From: Gammaproteobacteria bacterium
Lineage (GTDB): Bacteria; Pseudomonadota; Gammaproteobacteria; GRL18
Assembly (NCBI GenBank): GCA_030632625.1
Contig: DAOVUK010000247.1
Span: 1-5,661, forward strand
Length of the DNA: 5,661 bases
Direction: 5' to 3'
Both the position numbers and the translations under genes were made by a program. Positions within the stretch are counted from its first letter, which is position 1. Each line of letters starts with the position of its first letter. A model generated the notes under the pieces. The model was given only the letters and a program-made list of their open reading frames with translations, searched no databases and was not told the origin of the DNA. Shown here in pieces: positions 5,599 to 5,661 of this stretch.

Positions 5599-5661
5599 AT
5601 CGGACGAAAAGTTCTTTGGATAAAAGCAAAGCACTGGTAATACATTTATCCGATTCTAATC

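Noticed and set aside
5589..5645. N-terminal extension of DUF3300 from the ATG at 5645
   Set aside because: It would place 19 residues before a textbook signal peptide and has a poorer ribosome binding site than the start at 5588.

Overview
The window looks like chromosomal DNA of an AT-rich Gram-negative bacterium, most likely a gammaproteobacterium. The evidence is a predicted outer-membrane barrel protein of the DUF481 type, an outer-membrane lipoprotein, a DUF3300/DUF2950 pair of the kind found in proteobacteria, and short dispersed palindromic repeats in the spacers. The genus cannot be named from the sequence; sulfur oxidisers or methanotrophs that carry such repeats are only a guess. 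There are no RNA genes, CRISPR arrays, transposase genes or phage genes.

Layout. Positions 4-156 hold a non-coding, nested palindromic element that looks like a MITE or a dispersed repeat. It is followed by an AT-rich leader with a possible promoter. A plus-strand gene (304-1329) encodes a DUF481 barrel protein. Everything downstream is on the minus strand. Read in the direction of transcription (right to left) it contains a secreted DUF3300 protein with a very basic low-complexity tail (5588-4257), a DUF2950 protein (4218-3238, possibly starting up to 4260), a 151-base spacer with a perfect 28-bp palindrome (3169-3196), a small SpoIIAA-like STAS protein (3086-2706), and a patatin-like phospholipase lipoprotein (2709-1330). 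The stop codons of the phospholipase and DUF481 genes lie back to back with no base between them.

How the genes may work together. There are two tightly packed minus-strand pairs. DUF3300-DUF2950 is a recurrent but uncharacterised pair of exported proteins. STAS-patatin is joined by an ATGA overlap and so is probably translationally coupled. Four of the five products are predicted to be exported or in the envelope (barrel protein, lipoprotein lipase, two secreted DUF proteins), and the STAS protein is predicted to be cytosolic. The region therefore reads as a cell-envelope locus, but a single shared pathway is inference. The least explained features are the two palindromic repeats, which have different cores but share the end consensus GTAGRGRCG, and the STAS-lipase coupling.
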